NCBI GenBank assembly: GCA_004194705.1
Contig: SADC01000172.1
Coordinates: 1-64,000, forward strand
DNA: 64,000 nucleotides
Direction: 5' to 3'
From: Ditylenchus dipsaci
Taxonomy: Eukaryota > Nematoda > Chromadorea > Rhabditida > Anguinidae
The translations under genes were made by a program, and so were the position numbers. Position 1 is the first letter of the stretch; each line of letters opens with the position of its first letter. The notes beneath the pieces are model-generated. The model saw only the letters and a list, made by a program, of their open reading frames with translations, did not search any database and was not told the DNA's origin. Of this stretch, positions 1 to 11,728 are shown in pieces.

Positions 1-1489
1 GTGGTTGCTAAAGAGTGGTTATTAATAAGCTGATGTCACAACGCCTTTTTAGGAGGAGCAACTTCAATGTCGCCTTGAAAATACAAATGCTCAGTTGGTC
101 TCCAGACATTGTCAAGTATCGCAGATCCAACTTTAACACCATCCCGTGTAAATTTTACAGTTCCCATTTTCAGTCTCGTATATCCCAAAATTATGAGCTA
201 CTGAGAAAAGATGGGTGTGTTGAAGGAAAAAATTCGCGAGCAGAAAGCAGCGGACGGTTCTTGACGCGGATATTCATGAAATAAAAAGATGTCTGGCATC
301 TAGACAAGCATTCTCGAGAATCTGGTAAACATCAGAGTTTAGTGATGTCTTAACTAGTTTTTAAGGTTGAATCTGTCAAGCAGTGTGAGGTCATCAAGAT
401 CATAAGATACCCGGGAGCGATGAAGTAGTTAAGTAAGCGACATATCTCACAGACCTAATTCTTCATTTACTCATTATTGTATAATTGGCGCTTGCTTAAA
501 TTCTTGATAAACGTTGTCTCGATGGTGGGTCTTCTCTTGTATATGTGCATATTTTGCATTTTCTCCTTTATTCTAATACATCTCGGCCTTAATTATTATT
601 ATTATTATTATTTTCTGTTAATTTCTCGATATAAAGAACATTCCACTTGTGAGCTTTAATTACTATGTAATATTACTATATGCATAGTAGTTGAAATGCT
701 TCTTGCCAGGGATTGAAGCTTTTCCTGAAATGGTCATAAAGAAAATTTTCATGATTCATTTCTCGAGAATATGCTAAAACAATTTTTTTATAAAAAGTTT
801 CCAACGCTACGTACCACAATGATCCCTTTTCGTACGTATCCGCACTTAAACACTTCAAAGCTTGTTGTACCAATGCGAAAAAATGATTGAAACAGAATTA
901 AAAAAAAAATAGTGCCCCGAAGCGTCTCTATTTTTCTCCTCTTTTTCCTTACTCAATAAGAAAATGATGAGAATAAGGAAACTCGAAAAAGAAGTTTGGC
1001 GTTAATTGTTTTCGCAAATTTTTGGGGTCGCTAATGCTTGCCTGGGAGTGAATAAAAGCTGTTTTATTGGTAAATTTAAAAAATTGGATTGAGTGAAATT
1101 TTATTTCGAAAACACCTAATTTTATTTTCGCAACCCACGGCTGAATGTTCTATAATTTCCATATTTTACAGATACGAACGAGCCGGTCCTTGTTTAAATG
1201 CTGCGGGCTTTTTATCAGCTTTGTTAATGGCTTGTCCACAAACTGCGACTTAGACTGAGCTTACACTTACCCGTGCTCATACACGTGATCGAGGTCGAGC
1301 TCGTGTTTTCTCAACCTTTTTGGTAATCAGAGAGAAAATTTCAAACACTACACATATGAACACAAAATCTATTCTCTTATGATAAAGATCGAAAAAGGCA
1401 ACGCAAAATCTTGCTTCTTGATTTCAACTATTCTTTAGACACCTGATATTGACACTACAACACAAGCAAATATCTATAAATGAGTAATG
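1..1489. other. AT-rich stretch without a recognisable gene
   Basis: I see no spliced coding signal. Short open frames on both strands lack recognisable motifs and the composition is AT-rich. There is an (ATT)n microsatellite near 590-612. Nothing here could be assigned to a repeat family. Confidence 0.4.
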
Positions 1490-1740
1490 GACCACTCCAC
1501 CCCCACCTCAATTACCCTTGACCCCCACCAGAAAATCAGCTTCGGACCAAGGCAAATTTTTTCCAATTTTTCAATACCAATAATTTTTTGCATAAAAAAT
1601 GATCAAAATGTGCAAATATATTGTTTTTAAGACGTTTTTTTGAGATTTCATAATAAAAAAATTCAAATGAAATTTTTTGCCTTTTGTCCCCCAAGCTGAT
1701 TTCTGTAGGGTCAAAGTTAATTGAGTGTGGGTATAGGTAG
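1490..1740. repeat. Palindromic MITE, first copy of the CTCAATTA..TTGAC family
   Basis: The left end (CTCAATTACCCTTGACCCC followed by ATCAGCTT, from 1507) is mirrored by GTCAAAGTTAATTGAG ending near 1734. The interior matches the element at 9928-10183, including AATAATTTTTTGCATAAAAA. The two share termini and core, so this is a dispersed non-autonomous family. The minus-strand open frame inside is not a gene. Confidence 0.75.
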
Positions 1741-1957
1741 TATATAGCTGAGTAAATGAATGAACAAGCTTGTTGAATTATTTCATCGGATTGCATGTAA
1801 CCTGAAATTGACATTTTAAATAAATTGAAGAATAGCCGAGCTTGTTTAACTCCCGTGTATTTTTTCATGGGTTAGATATTATTTAGCCGAAGAGAATTCT
1901 GAATTCTGGCCGCAAATTTACTGTTTTTGGCTATACTTGCTCACTATCATGTTTTAA

Positions 1958-2182
1958 AGGGCATACCAGCAGTTTCAAAAATTGAGGCGGGACAGCAACA
2001 TTATTTAACTCGTTCTATTTCTCATTCATTTAACATCACATTCTGAAATACCGACCTTTACTACTTTTTGAAAAATCAGGCAGAAAACTTTAAAAAATAT
2101 AGGTCAGAACACCTGTAAAAATTTATCACGGAAAAAAACTGTTGGTCCCGCCTTTTTCCGCGTAACGCTCTGGTATGCTCCT
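1958..2182. mobile_element. TTAA-target palindromic MITE (PALTTAA/piggyBac-like)
   Basis: Termini AGGGCATACCAG and, reversed, AGGAGCATACCAGA are flanked by TTAA on both sides (1954-1957 and 2183-2186). The interior pairs TTGAGGCGGGACAGCA with the right arm. TTAA targets with GGG-type ends are typical of piggyBac-like elements; no transposase is present. Confidence 0.7.
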
Positions 2183-2936
2183 TTAACCCTTTTTAGATCT
2201 ATAGAGCTTGAAAAACGCAGAAAACATGTTTTTAAGATGTTGAAACACTTGTTTTTTTGTTTGGAAAAAATTCGACTAAATTCAACTTCTCAGTTGTCCA
2301 ATCAAAAAGTCAAATTTGGTTCGTTCACTGCATACTAAATTTAAAATGCTCATAGTATTTTTCTAATATTATTACGAGTCAATGAACAGCTATAAATATT
2401 TTGATTTTTGAGAATCCCAAACCCACGAGAAAGTGGTCATTTTATCTAGGACAATCCAATTTCAAGCCCCTTTTCATAGGGCCTTAGCTGAATCTTCAAT
2501 ATAAATTTTTATTTGGCTGACGAATTGACTGAGATGAACTTGTGAGGACTAATGTAGCGCTCTTGAGGAAAAAAGTTATTTCATTCAGTGCTTATTGCGC
2601 TTCTCAGCGAAACTATATTTGACGAAAAATTTGCGATAAAAACATGCACAATGTCCAAAAAGTGAAATTAAAAAAACCACAGATAGCAGCCCTTTATTGG
2701 GTACTTTTGTGTCATTTTGATGAAGACAAGCTAAGAGAATCGGTATGGGAAGTTCTTGTTCCAAATCAACACGTCATAATTTTTTAAATATAAGATAAAA
2801 AAGAAAATGCTTGTTTCATTTATCTCGCTCACTGCTTGTGTATAACAATTTAGCTTCTTTCATAAAAGTTAGTTAATTCTCTAAATATGTGTGACACTTA
2901 AGATATCTCTCTATTATTTCTGCTGATTACCTTGCT

Positions 2937-3328
2937 CAGCCGCAGATCTCATGCGACCAAAGATGGGCATCTGTTTAAAAGTGAATATGAATGTTATTCG
3001 CCAGTCGCACACCTTCGAGAACATGTACCAGGACCTAAATTGGCTGAGGAGGACTAATTTGTGTTTGACATGAGGTGGTCCACGACCTCTTTCACACAGG
3101 TACATCAGTGGATGGAACAGCCACATCGGTAATAGTGGTTTAGCAGTAGTATTTTAGTAACAGAATTTATACAAAATGATTTTCCCTATAGACGCGCTGA
3201 CCAGTCGTCAAATACTTACCGAGGACACCCAGGAACGCATCTGGTTTGAGCTGACTGACCAAGAGAGCGTTCTGGACCTGCCAGTCGAGGAGCTCCAGAA
3301 CTTGATGACTGCTGCTAGCTTTTGGTAA
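2937..3328 (+). CDS. Unrecognised gene, two exons visible, partial
   Basis: Exon A runs from about 2937 to 3099 (donor CACACAG/GTACAT) and exon B from 3192 (acceptor CCCTATAG) to about 3325. Spliced, they read FENMYQDLNWLRRTN, then EVVHDLFHTDALTSRQIL, then ERIWFELTDQESVLDLP and VEELQNLMTAASF. Exon B either stops at TAA 3326 or splices out at TTTTG/GTAATT. The frame in exon A slips near 3070, where one extra T in TTGACATGAGG introduces TGA. I do not recognise the family. It is acidic, leucine-rich and lacks a signal or membrane segment in the visible part. Start and true end are unknown. Confidence 0.45.
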
Positions 3329-4326
3329 TTATTGGTTGGGGTTAGGAAATTCACACAAGAATCGTGTTACTACTGTAGGGACAGGGAAAAAAAATCGAAT
3401 TTTGCCAAAAATTTTTTCAGAAATTTTTTTCAGAAAATCTATTTTTTGTGTGGAAAATGTCAAAACAACTTTTTCATCGTTTAAGCATATAACAAGTTAT
3501 TTAGGAGTCTTTTCAACACTATTTTAAAATAAGTGAAAAATCCAGAAGATAAATCAGAAAAAAATCGAGTATTCGAATCTACTCGAAATTTGCGATTCTT
3601 GAGTCGACTAAAGAAAGTTTCGAGTTCTGCCACCCTAATGATGAACAAAATATCGACAACGATTGTTTTAAATTTAGTGAAAAAATAACTTAATAAGAAA
3701 CCGTCTGAACTATAAAAAGTAAACCCCCAAGTGTTTATTTGCTTTAACATTTCTATGTTCATCAAAGCGCTAAATACTAATACATCGTATACAGTCCACC
3801 TTGATTTAGGACACTCAGGGATCTCATCGAAAACTTTTCGAGGGCGGAGGACCTTCGCATATAGATCTGGGGTTTGCTGTAGAAAAATTAATAGATTTTG
3901 CGCCTTGAAGTGGAAAATTGGGGGTTTTATAGGGACAATTTTATGAGTGGTGCTCGTTGTGCCAGTTATAACTTTTTTGAGAGATTTTTTATCAGTCGAA
4001 ATGTCAACATAAAACGAAATCCCTGAATAATCAACGAGCATGTTTGACGCCTATTGGACCAGTGATTACGTTAAGTGACTCACTGTATACCCTCGAATAT
4101 AACGAAAATCTGGATATAACGAACATTTTTATAGGTCTCCAGAAGTTCGCTATCGAACGAAAAATAAGGAAGGAAATTTAAAAAATATAATCAAAATGGC
4201 TTAAGTAGGCCAAAAAATTGATATTTTTCGGACAAAATGAAAGGGGGACAAACGGAATAAGTACCCTAATATTTTTACTTCTGCGGACATTCCGTCTGCT
4301 ACTCTTCTCTGCCAGTGTGTAGCTAG
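3329..4326. other. Intergenic or intronic, no gene recognised
   Basis: AT-rich sequence with no conserved coding signal. The long minus-strand open frame at 3481-4041 is low-complexity and reads as non-protein sequence. Around 4080-4160 is a repeat-like TATAACGAAAATCTGGATATAACG motif of unknown family. Confidence 0.35.
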
Positions 4327-4539
4327 CATGGTGCGCGAGAAGTTGAAGCCAAAGATTACGATGGCATTAGAGATATGTTTGGTATGGAGGACGATTACTC
4401 CCGAAGAGGAGAAGGAGCAGATCAGGAAGGACACATCCTTGGTGCAAATACGACTAACAGAGCATCTGATCATCATTCAAAAATTTTATTTTCACTGCTT
4501 GCAATTTATGGCTTAAATTCGTGCCGTTTTGTTAAATAA
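4327..4539 (+). CDS. Terminal exon of an unrecognised gene with a hydrophobic C-terminus
   Basis: After acceptor-like GTGTAG/CTAG, one frame is open to TAA at 4537. It reads HGAREVEAKDYDGIRDMFGM, then EDDYSRRGEGADQEGHILG, and ends in SKILFSLLAIYGLNSCRF. The acidic, glycine-rich body with a terminal hydrophobic stretch looks like a secreted or GPI-tailed last exon. AATAAA overlaps the stop region (4534-4540), fitting a 3' end. A rival frame starting MVREKLKPKITM is also open here; the amino-acid make-up favours the first. It could be the 3' end of the gene at 2.9-3.3 kb, but the splice phases do not match directly. Confidence 0.4.
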   Translation, partial: HGAREVEAKDYDGIRDMFGMEDDYSRRGEGADQEGHILGANTTNRASDHHSKILFSLLAIYGLNSCRFVK

Positions 4540-4892
4540 AAAATTTCTATCAGGTAATACATGTAAGTGTTCAAAAAGATACAAAATAACAAGCATATGT
4601 TTTATAAAAAATTACGTATACAACGTGGTCCAAGAAATTAACTCGGACTTAGAAATGGTTTAAAGTGTTCAAAAAATGTTTGTGAAACTGAAAATAAAGA
4701 AATTTTGCAAAAAAACAACAGGGGGGAACAAGCATGTTATTTTAGGGGACCCTGAAAATATAGAGCCAAGCTTTGATTCAGATTACGGATAAACGGGGTA
4801 TATAAGACAGGAAAACTTATTATTGCCGCAAAAGTCTGTTTACTTATTACCTTAAAAACTTATTTTTGTCCCGAAAGACTAATTTCTCTCGC

Positions 4893-5096
4893 GTCGGGTG
4901 ATGGTTATTGTGGTAACTAACGGTTAGTTACTGGTTAGTCACCAGGCACGAAAAATCACCGGTGATTTAATCAACCTACGTAAATAAATTGACCATGAAC
5001 AGCAAATACGTGAACCGATGAATAAATTGACTATGATAAATCACCGGTTTTTTGGTGACTAACCGGTACCTAACCGGTGTTTTAAATCACCGTAAT
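4893..5096. repeat. Short-word array of GGTTAGTTAC / ATCACCGGT
   Basis: Repeats of TAACCGGT, AATCACCGGT and GGTGACTAACC in both orientations bracket about 100 bp of AATAAATTGACC sequence. The style matches other short-word palindromic elements in the window. No target duplication was identified. Confidence 0.5.
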
Positions 5097-6615
5097 TAAC
5101 TTATCCTAAAACGCAATAAAATCACTTTTGAGAAAGTTTATTTTGAATGCCACCCGAAATCTTTTTCGTAATCGGAATCAAAAATGGTTTTACAACCCAT
5201 CACGAAGTAGTGGTAACTTTATCCCGGATGGAAGGATTTTCCGTCAACCCGGTATATGGGACATATCAACATTACTATAGAGTCTATATGGTTTTTCGCT
5301 TTAACTTGAGAAAAAATACATTTTGCTGCATGATTGCTCTAATTTATGATGTTCATAAATAATTAACCAAAAACCTTTATAAAAAAATTGAAAAAAAACC
5401 ATAAGGGAGACCCTTTGTGTTTTTTTCGGGGTTGTGCAAACACATATAGAGCCAAATTTTTTACTAATTTTAAAAAGCAGCTCAATTTTTTGACCCCTGC
5501 CCGGCCCCGACGTCTCAAAAGTGGAAATAAGGGTGGAATGGAGCATGGAAACTCAGCAGCCCGAAGACATAAATTCTTGGGCCGATTCTGTATTTTAAAA
5601 AGTGGGTTCGGGCGGTCCGGGCCTGTCGGGCCCGTGACCCAGCGAGCGGCCCGTGCACAGGCCTGGTGTGAATCACTTTTCTAAATATTGCCTTGAATAT
5701 TGAAATAATGTTCAAATTCGTTCATTGATGCTATTTACATTAATATTATGTTTTGATATTTACTGCTTGTTTACACATTTAAATTTCCAACTTATCCACC
5801 AACTTTCTGTTAAACTCCCAGCTCTCCCAGCAGCATTTGTATTTTGGTGAAACATTTGCTTGCAAAAACACGATCTTTGTTGTTCTGCAGAGTGTTGAGT
5901 CACTATTTGCTACTTTACCAGAGCTTTTCTGGTTGCCAAGTTAAACCTATTTAAGCAGCACTTTTTTAATTTTTTCTCAGTTCTTTTTTATTTTGATGGT
6001 CATGGTCATGCATGCATAGATAGCTTTTGCAATCAATCTTTTTTGTAAATGCATATATTTTTTTTAAATGGGTGGTATTTAATTTTGCCCCCTATTACTG
6101 AAAAATGGCCCCTAATCATAATTTGAAATTTTTTCTTTAATTTTTACGTTCATTTGCAGAAGAATTTTGACTATCGTGTACCAGGTTCAGCTTTCTAACA
6201 AGCTATCAAACGCTATTAAATAATAACGGAAATATAGAGATTTAAGGGTTAGAATGAAGTCCTTTTGTTTTTCTTACGTTTTTTAAACCCCTAAATTTTA
6301 CATTCTTCAAATGTTTCAGTAGAGTTTGATAGCTCGATAGAAAGCTGAAATCTTGGGCTACAGATAGTTGAAATTTCTTAAAAAGTAACGTAAAAAATTT
6401 AGTTTTAATTAGAAGGTATTTTTTAGCAAAATTAGGGGGCATTTTTCAAACTAGGGGGCAAATTTAAATATTACCCGTTTTGAATTATTTCAAAAAAACT
6501 TTCGCCTTTTTGAAACAACCCCTTGAATTAATTTTTTCCTTGACACCTTTGATTCTCAGAGTCTACCGTGGATTGTTCAATAGCTTTATACCTATTACTT
6601 TTTTAATCCTCCTCG
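5097..6615. other. No gene; a hairpin repeat near 6180-6480
   Basis: No gene found. A GC-rich patch at 5490-5670 has open frames on both strands but no protein family is visible. The stretch 6090-6470 is an inverted repeat (ACTGAAAAATGGCCCCTAAT versus TAGGGGGCATTTTTCAAA) whose arms contain the recurrent TTCAGCTTTCTAACAAGCTA motif described in the findings. Confidence 0.4.
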
Positions 6616-7469
6616 TAGTGTGCAAAACAGATAAATTTATCTGAAGTGATAAATTTATCTGCCAGCTAAAATCATGTCTGTTTAAATCGTGGTGCGCAAA
6701 ACAGATAAATTTATCTGAACCGATTAAATTTATCTGCCAGATAAATTTTATCTGACAGATAGAATTTATCTGCCAGATAAAATTTTATCTGACAGATACC
6801 GTATATTCTCGATTAGAGGCCCTCTCTATTAGAAGGCCCTCTCTAATAGAAGCCCCCTTGAGACTATATATCAGCCTAGAAAAAGAAATTCGCAATCTGT
6901 TTTTCGCGTTTTCTTAGTTACAACATAGCCTTCCTGATTTCCACTTTTAAAATTTTGGTTGAGCACGCAAAAATCTCAAAATCGACCCAAATTTTTGACC
7001 GACTTTTTTAGGGTTGAAAAATAGAAGCCCGGGCCTTCTAATAGAAATATACGGTAAAATTTTATCGTCAGATGAAATTTGATTTTTAAATAAAATTAAT
7101 TAGCAAATTAAAAAAGGTTTCACAGTTGCAATCTATGGAAATTTCCAAGAATAATAGTGACTAAATATTTGATGGGTTTCGCCAGAAATCCTGGCTGAAA
7201 AATTTGAAAAACCCATCAGCTATTTTTATCACTATCATTCTTAAAAATTTCTATAGATTTGCAAGTGTGGAACCCATTTTTTATTTTCTTGATAATTTTT
7301 AAACATCGAATTTTATCTGACCGATAAAATTTTATCTGGCAGATAAATTATCTGTCAGATAAAATTGTATCTGGCAGATAAATTTATCGGTTCAGATAAA
7401 TTTATCTGTTTTGCGCACCACGGTTTAAATAAATTCATCGGTTAGATAAATTTATCTGTTTTGCGCACG
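6616..7469. mobile_element. Foldback element with arrays of AGATAAATTTATCTG
   Basis: Both ends carry GTGCGCAAAACAGATAAATT in opposite orientation, followed by tandem copies of a 14-16 bp dyad word (GATAAATTTATCTG, CAGATAAAATTTTATCTGA). Arms of tandem repeats in inverted orientation are the hallmark of foldback-type transposons. A separate TA-target MITE (6799-7054) is nested in the left half. Confidence 0.75.
6799..7054. mobile_element. TA-target MITE, TACCGTATATTC family, nested
   Basis: Termini CCGTATATTCTCGATTAGAG and, reversed, CCGTATATTTCTATTAGAAG are flanked by TA on each side. The interior GATTTTTGCGTGCTCAACC core recurs in the copies at 44539-44758 and 29030-29268. Confidence 0.7.
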
Positions 7470-7995
7470 AAGATCCCCTCATAAGCTTTGTATCCATTGA
7501 GATCCTAGATCGATTATAGGTAAAAGGGCTCTAAATTGCCCAAAAAAACCTTATACAAAAAGCTTTTTTTACTTTTGTGTTTTTTGTAGCTTTAAATTTA
7601 TTTCTATCCCAACTTGGAAACCAGAAATTCGTGTTTTCAAAATGAAAATGAGAATGCCAGAATGCGAATGAGAATCTAGTCAAATTTGACTAAATTCTCA
7701 TCTAATTTTTTGAAAACACTGGTTTCTGGTTTCCAAGTCGAGATAAAACGACTTCAGAAATGACTTTCAATTTTTTCTTGATTCATTTGAAATTTCAGAA
7801 CTTTTTAATTTTTAGCACAAAAATTGCAGTGGTTTTTTTTGCTGGAGGTATGATTCAAGTGATGGCAGGGTGTATAATTAAACTTTTTTCAAGCAGGGTG
7901 TACAATTAAATACGAATCGACCGGGCAAGGAGCTACCTAGACAGAATTTTTTTTGATGTGCGCGTGATTTCCGACACTCTGTAATACTCAGACAT

Positions 7996-8003
7996 TATAT
8001 AAA
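7996..8003 (+). promoter_or_regulatory. TATA box of the HSP20 gene
   Basis: TATATAAA lies 41 bp upstream of the ATG at 8037 in otherwise AT-rich but non-repetitive sequence. Spacing fits a start site near 8026 and a very short leader. No clear heat-shock element array was identified. Confidence 0.5.
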
Positions 8004-8036
8004 CCCGTATTTAGCAAAATCCAACCACAAAACTAC

Positions 8037-11000
8037 ATGCTCCGTCAATTGGTCGACGAGACTCTTCTCTCATTGGCAACCGTAGTGCCTTTGACATGGA
8101 GATGTCCACTATGATGGCTGAGATGGACCGTCTGACTCGGGCCTTCACCGGCTATGTGCCTGCCCTACTCAGTGGGTTTCTAGCCTCAAGAAAACTGAAA
8201 AAAAAATATTTAAATTATAGGCTCATTCACCGCTCCTCTGCCCATCTACGACCCCTTCTTCGACGAGTTGAAAAGTCCCCTGATCAGAGATGAAAGTGAT
8301 GGCAAGAATTTGCGCTTGAGGTACCCTGCCTTTGTTTTTCAGGCTAAAAGCGGGTTATTATTTCAATATTGTAGATACGATGTTCCAACTTCAACCAGCC
8401 AGAGGAAGTGAGTGTGAGCATGGAGGGGGGAACAGTGTGCACATCCATGCCAAGCACAGTGAACCGGGTAACTATCGCGAGTTCTCTCAGGTGGGTATTG
8501 ACTAAGCCAGTAACCTCGAATTTTTAAGGGTAGAGACAGATTTTTTTGGATAACCATTTACCGTATTTCCTCTAATAGAGCCCCCCCCCCCCCTCTAATA
8601 GAGCCACCTCAAACTTCAAGTGGTCTGAAACTTCTGTTTTCATTTACTTTGAGCTGTGTAAAAAGTGCCCGCGAAGGATTTCGAAAATCTAACAGGCACT
8701 TTTTACACAGCTCAAACAGTAAATGAAAACAGAAATTTCAGGCCACCTAAAGTTTGAAAAAATCGCATGCTTCTAATAGAGCTCCCGGGGGCTCTATCAG
8801 AGGAAATACGGTATTATGGCGCAAATTTACATTAGTATGGCGCAGATTCTTTTTTTTGGCGCAAATTTAAAGAACCATGGTGTTTGGGCAGTGGCATGAA
8901 AAAATTTGAATTGGCAGGGGACACTTATCTTTCGTCTCTAATTGTACTCTTGGAGTCGTTTGAAATCACTCCAAGAGTACACTGATAGACGAAAGATAAG
9001 TGTCTAGCTCCCCTCGGGCCCCGGATCAGAGATCAAGCATTATCCTTGGTCCTGATCTTAGCCGCGTAGCTGAATACGGATCAGAAATCAAAAATTATGC
9101 TTGGTCCTGATCCATGATCCGGGTCTGAATACTTGCCCAGATAGTTAATAATTGATAGATTTTTAATTCTTCTGCTTTTCACACGACCATCTCAAATTTT
9201 TTTATTTTTTGTTGTCTTTGAACATAATAACTTTTGGAACAGGTTAAGATCTAGAAAAATAATTAAAAATCTATAACACGACCCTTTTTTTACTTTTTTC
9301 GTGTCTAAACCATACAAATTTGAAATGAAGGCGGCCTTGGTAATTATTTTCAGCTCTAGTAGTTTTACTGTTGCAGCGCTTCACTTTCCGCAGGCACTAA
9401 TTTTGGAGAGCTCAAGAGCGACATTTCTACTGATGGAGGTTAGACCTAACTTTGTTTCATATTTTGATAAAAGATGCTGTCGTCTCCAGTGATTTACTAA
9501 GTATCATCTTCAAAATTCACCGTAAATTAAATCACATTGTATATTTCAAGGTCCGCAGTGGGTTTCGAGCATTATCATCTTCACTTTTAAAAGCCATTAT
9601 TTGAAAGTGACAAAATCTACCCGAAATAACTTTAGTGCCAATTTCTTATCATCCACAATTAAATTTGTTTTTCGCCATTGACCATCGACCATTGATTGCA
9701 TGATGCTCTTCGGAAAATCTTTAGCTTTTTAAATTTTATGCCCTACTTCCCGTTTTTCTTTTTAAGCTTCTGAGGCATTTAAAAAAAGTTACATTAGGTA
9801 GGATAACCCAAAGACTCAATAATGATACTTTGCAAATGACTGGATTCGACATATAATTTTTTTTTAATGGCGAACCGTGAATAGAGCGGGCACTAGCAGT
9901 TTTTTCTTAAATTTTCTGGCTAAATTTACCTATACCCCCACCACTCAATTAACCTTGACTCCCACCAAAAATCAGCTTGGGGGACCAAGCAAAAAAATTT
10001 TATATGAAATTTTATTTTGAAACTCAAAAAAAAGGTCTCAAAGACAATATATTTGCACTTTTTGATCATTTTTATGCAAAAAATTATTGGTATTTAAAAC
10101 GGAAATTTTTTTGCCTTGGTCCCCAAGCTGATTTGCTGGTAGGGGTCAAGGTTAATTGAGTGGTGGGGGTAAAGGTAAAGTGCTCCAATTTTTTGAGTTT
10201 TCCACCTAATTTTGACAGAACTGTTTGTCCCGGTTTTGTGCTGCCTATGGTCATCAGTATCAGATTTAACGGAGAAAGGTGAAAACAGACGGTTTAAAAA
10301 TCTGCTAGTCACTGGCTTTATTTACGGTGTACTTGCTGGCATAGACGATTGATACCTCACGCCTCTTTGCTCAGGCCTCCTGCCTTTTGATCTTGAATTT
10401 CCGCGTTATTTTCAAAATTAAATTTTCTCAGTGATTTTTAAAACATTTGACCATCCTGTAGTTTTGGACCTTGCCTTTCCAATGAACTATAACTCTTTAC
10501 TGTGTGCTTGTAAAAATTAAGAAATTTACATACTAGAAGAAAGTAAGTTTTTGGTTCAGGTCTATTGATTAATTTAAATTTGGGTCGTGTCAAAAGTTCG
10601 GTCGTTTTATTTCAAAAGCAATTTTTGTGGCGTTGTGTTTTTAGCATAGACTTTTTAAACATTTTTCAAAAGTTACCACTCGTTTTGTAGCCAAAATTCT
10701 CAGTTACAAATGAGTGGTGTAACTTTTGAAAAATGTTAAAAAATCTATGGTAAAAACAACGCCACAAATATTGCTTTTGAAATAAAACGACCGAACTTTT
10801 GACACGACCTAATACATAAATTTCTTCATTCTTTTGACAGCCTCCCAAATGCACCCAAGTGCAAAAAGAGTAATTTTCTCTAACCGAAAATCGGCTAGAT
10901 AACTAATACTCTTTGGCCTGCGCTTAGAGATCTCATGCTCTTCGGGGAAAGAGGGGTACACTTGGGCTTTTACGCATCTTTTACATTTTACAAATACAAA

Positions 11001-11351
11001 AATGTTTTTTACTCTTTTTGTCCAATCATAGGACTTTTTTACGATTGTTAATTTCCTCACATTAAAATTACTAGCTCATTAGTTAGCTAATGATCTAAGA
11101 TCAGGAACTACATAATGGTGCAAAAATTTTAACAAAAATTATGTTAAAAACGATAGATATTGAATCTTAAAATTTAGCGGGGTATTCAAGACAAAAAGGC
11201 ATGAGATTTACAGTAAAAAAGCGGGTGTTTTTATATCCGTCCATGCCATTTTTAATACAAATATTTTGTACATTTACAGTGCTGACTGTCCCCTGCCCAA
11301 ACTGGCCATCGAGAACAAGAATAGAATCTTGCTCTCCACACAACTCATTTA
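8037..11351 (+). CDS. Small heat-shock protein (alpha-crystallin/HSP20), frame-disrupted
   Basis: This would be an ATP-independent holdase chaperone. Five exons: 8037-8171 (frame 8060 onward open, alternative ATG 8096), 8221-8320, 8375-8490, 9377-9438 and 11279-11351. They give MEMSTMMAEMDRLTRAFTGY, then APLPIYDPFFDELKSPLI, RDESDGKNLRLRYDV, NFNQPEEVSVSMEGG, IHAKHSEPGNYREFSQRFTF, ELKSDISTDG and VLTV..PLPKLAIENKNRI. The FxPEEV, HAKHxE, REF and DGVLTV blocks are alpha-crystallin domain signatures; the closest remembered relative is the C. elegans HSP-25 type. Several single-base slips occur (about 8045-8060, 8385, 8440, 9388, 9392, 11290), mostly lost bases in short homopolymers. Either a decaying copy or uncorrected assembly error. 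Introns 3 and 4 are filled with MITEs. Confidence 0.7.
8561..8811. mobile_element. TA-target MITE, TACCGTATTTCCTC family
   Basis: CCGTATTTCCTCTAATAGAG at the left is mirrored at 8811 (CTCTATCAGAGGAAATACGG), with TA outside each end. A poly-C run of about 14 sits at 8581. It lies in intron 3 of the HSP20 gene. Confidence 0.8.
8917..9007. repeat. Conserved hairpin GGGGACACTTATCTTTCGTC, copy 1
   Basis: A near-perfect 45-bp stem closes on GAGTCGTTTGAAATCACTCC. The same hairpin, with the same loop sequence, occurs at 31035-31125 and 35030-35120. Confidence 0.75.
9928..10183. repeat. Palindromic MITE, second copy of the CTCAATTA..TTGAC family
   Basis: The left TIR CACTCAATTAACCTTGACTC continues with ATCAGCTTGGGGGACCAAG; the right arm ends GTCAAGGTTAATTGAGTGG. 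Same family as 1490-1740. In intron 4 of the HSP20 gene. Confidence 0.8.
10572..10812. mobile_element. Palindromic MITE with GGTCGTGTCAAAAGTTCGG ends
   Basis: The left end GGTCGTGTCAAAAGTTCGGT is mirrored as ACCGAACTTTTGACACGACC. Arms pair over about 110 bp with an apex TTTTGTAGCCAAAATTCTCAG. The end type resembles Tc1/mariner-like ACAGGGTGTGTC elements. Confidence 0.75.
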
Positions 11352-11435
11352 ACAAGGCTTCAGAGAGATGATGTGCACCTATTTTTCCATTTAATTTTAA
11401 CTAATCCATGCAATCATAATTTTTTTAATTAGAAC

Positions 11436-11728
11436 TTTTGGCGCTACTGTAATACATCCCTCACCCCCCGAAAAAACCTCCTGTAATATACCCCCCCCCC
11501 CAATTTTTAGGCTTAGGAATTAGGCTTAGCCCATAGGCTTAGGCTTCGGGCCGTAGGCATTAGGCTTAGCGACAACACGTAATAATTTCAGCATTTTTCA
11601 AAAAAAAGTATGGTTTTTGGGTACCTGAAAAATTATTGGGGGGGGGGGGGGGAGGGTATATTACAGGAGGGTGTTTTTAGGGGAGGGGGGTAGGTTATAG
11701 CAGTGTATATTACAGTAGCGTCGAACTT
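11436..11728. repeat. Palindromic element with poly-C/G arms (GCTACTGTAATA ends)
   Basis: TTTTGGCGCTACTGTAATAC at the left is mirrored by TATTACAGTAGCGTCGAA at the right, with inner TATACCCCCC/GGGGGTATA runs. Related poly-C fragments occur near 12510, 23520-23570, 33490-33900, 46400, 47070 and 62370. Confidence 0.7.

Noticed and set aside
1536..1868. 110-aa minus-strand open frame
   Set aside because: Lies mostly inside a palindromic MITE that recurs at 9.9 kb, so it is repeat sequence.
3481..4041. 186-aa minus-strand open frame
   Set aside because: Low-complexity Phe/Leu/Lys composition, no motif, no splice support, in AT-rich intergenic sequence.
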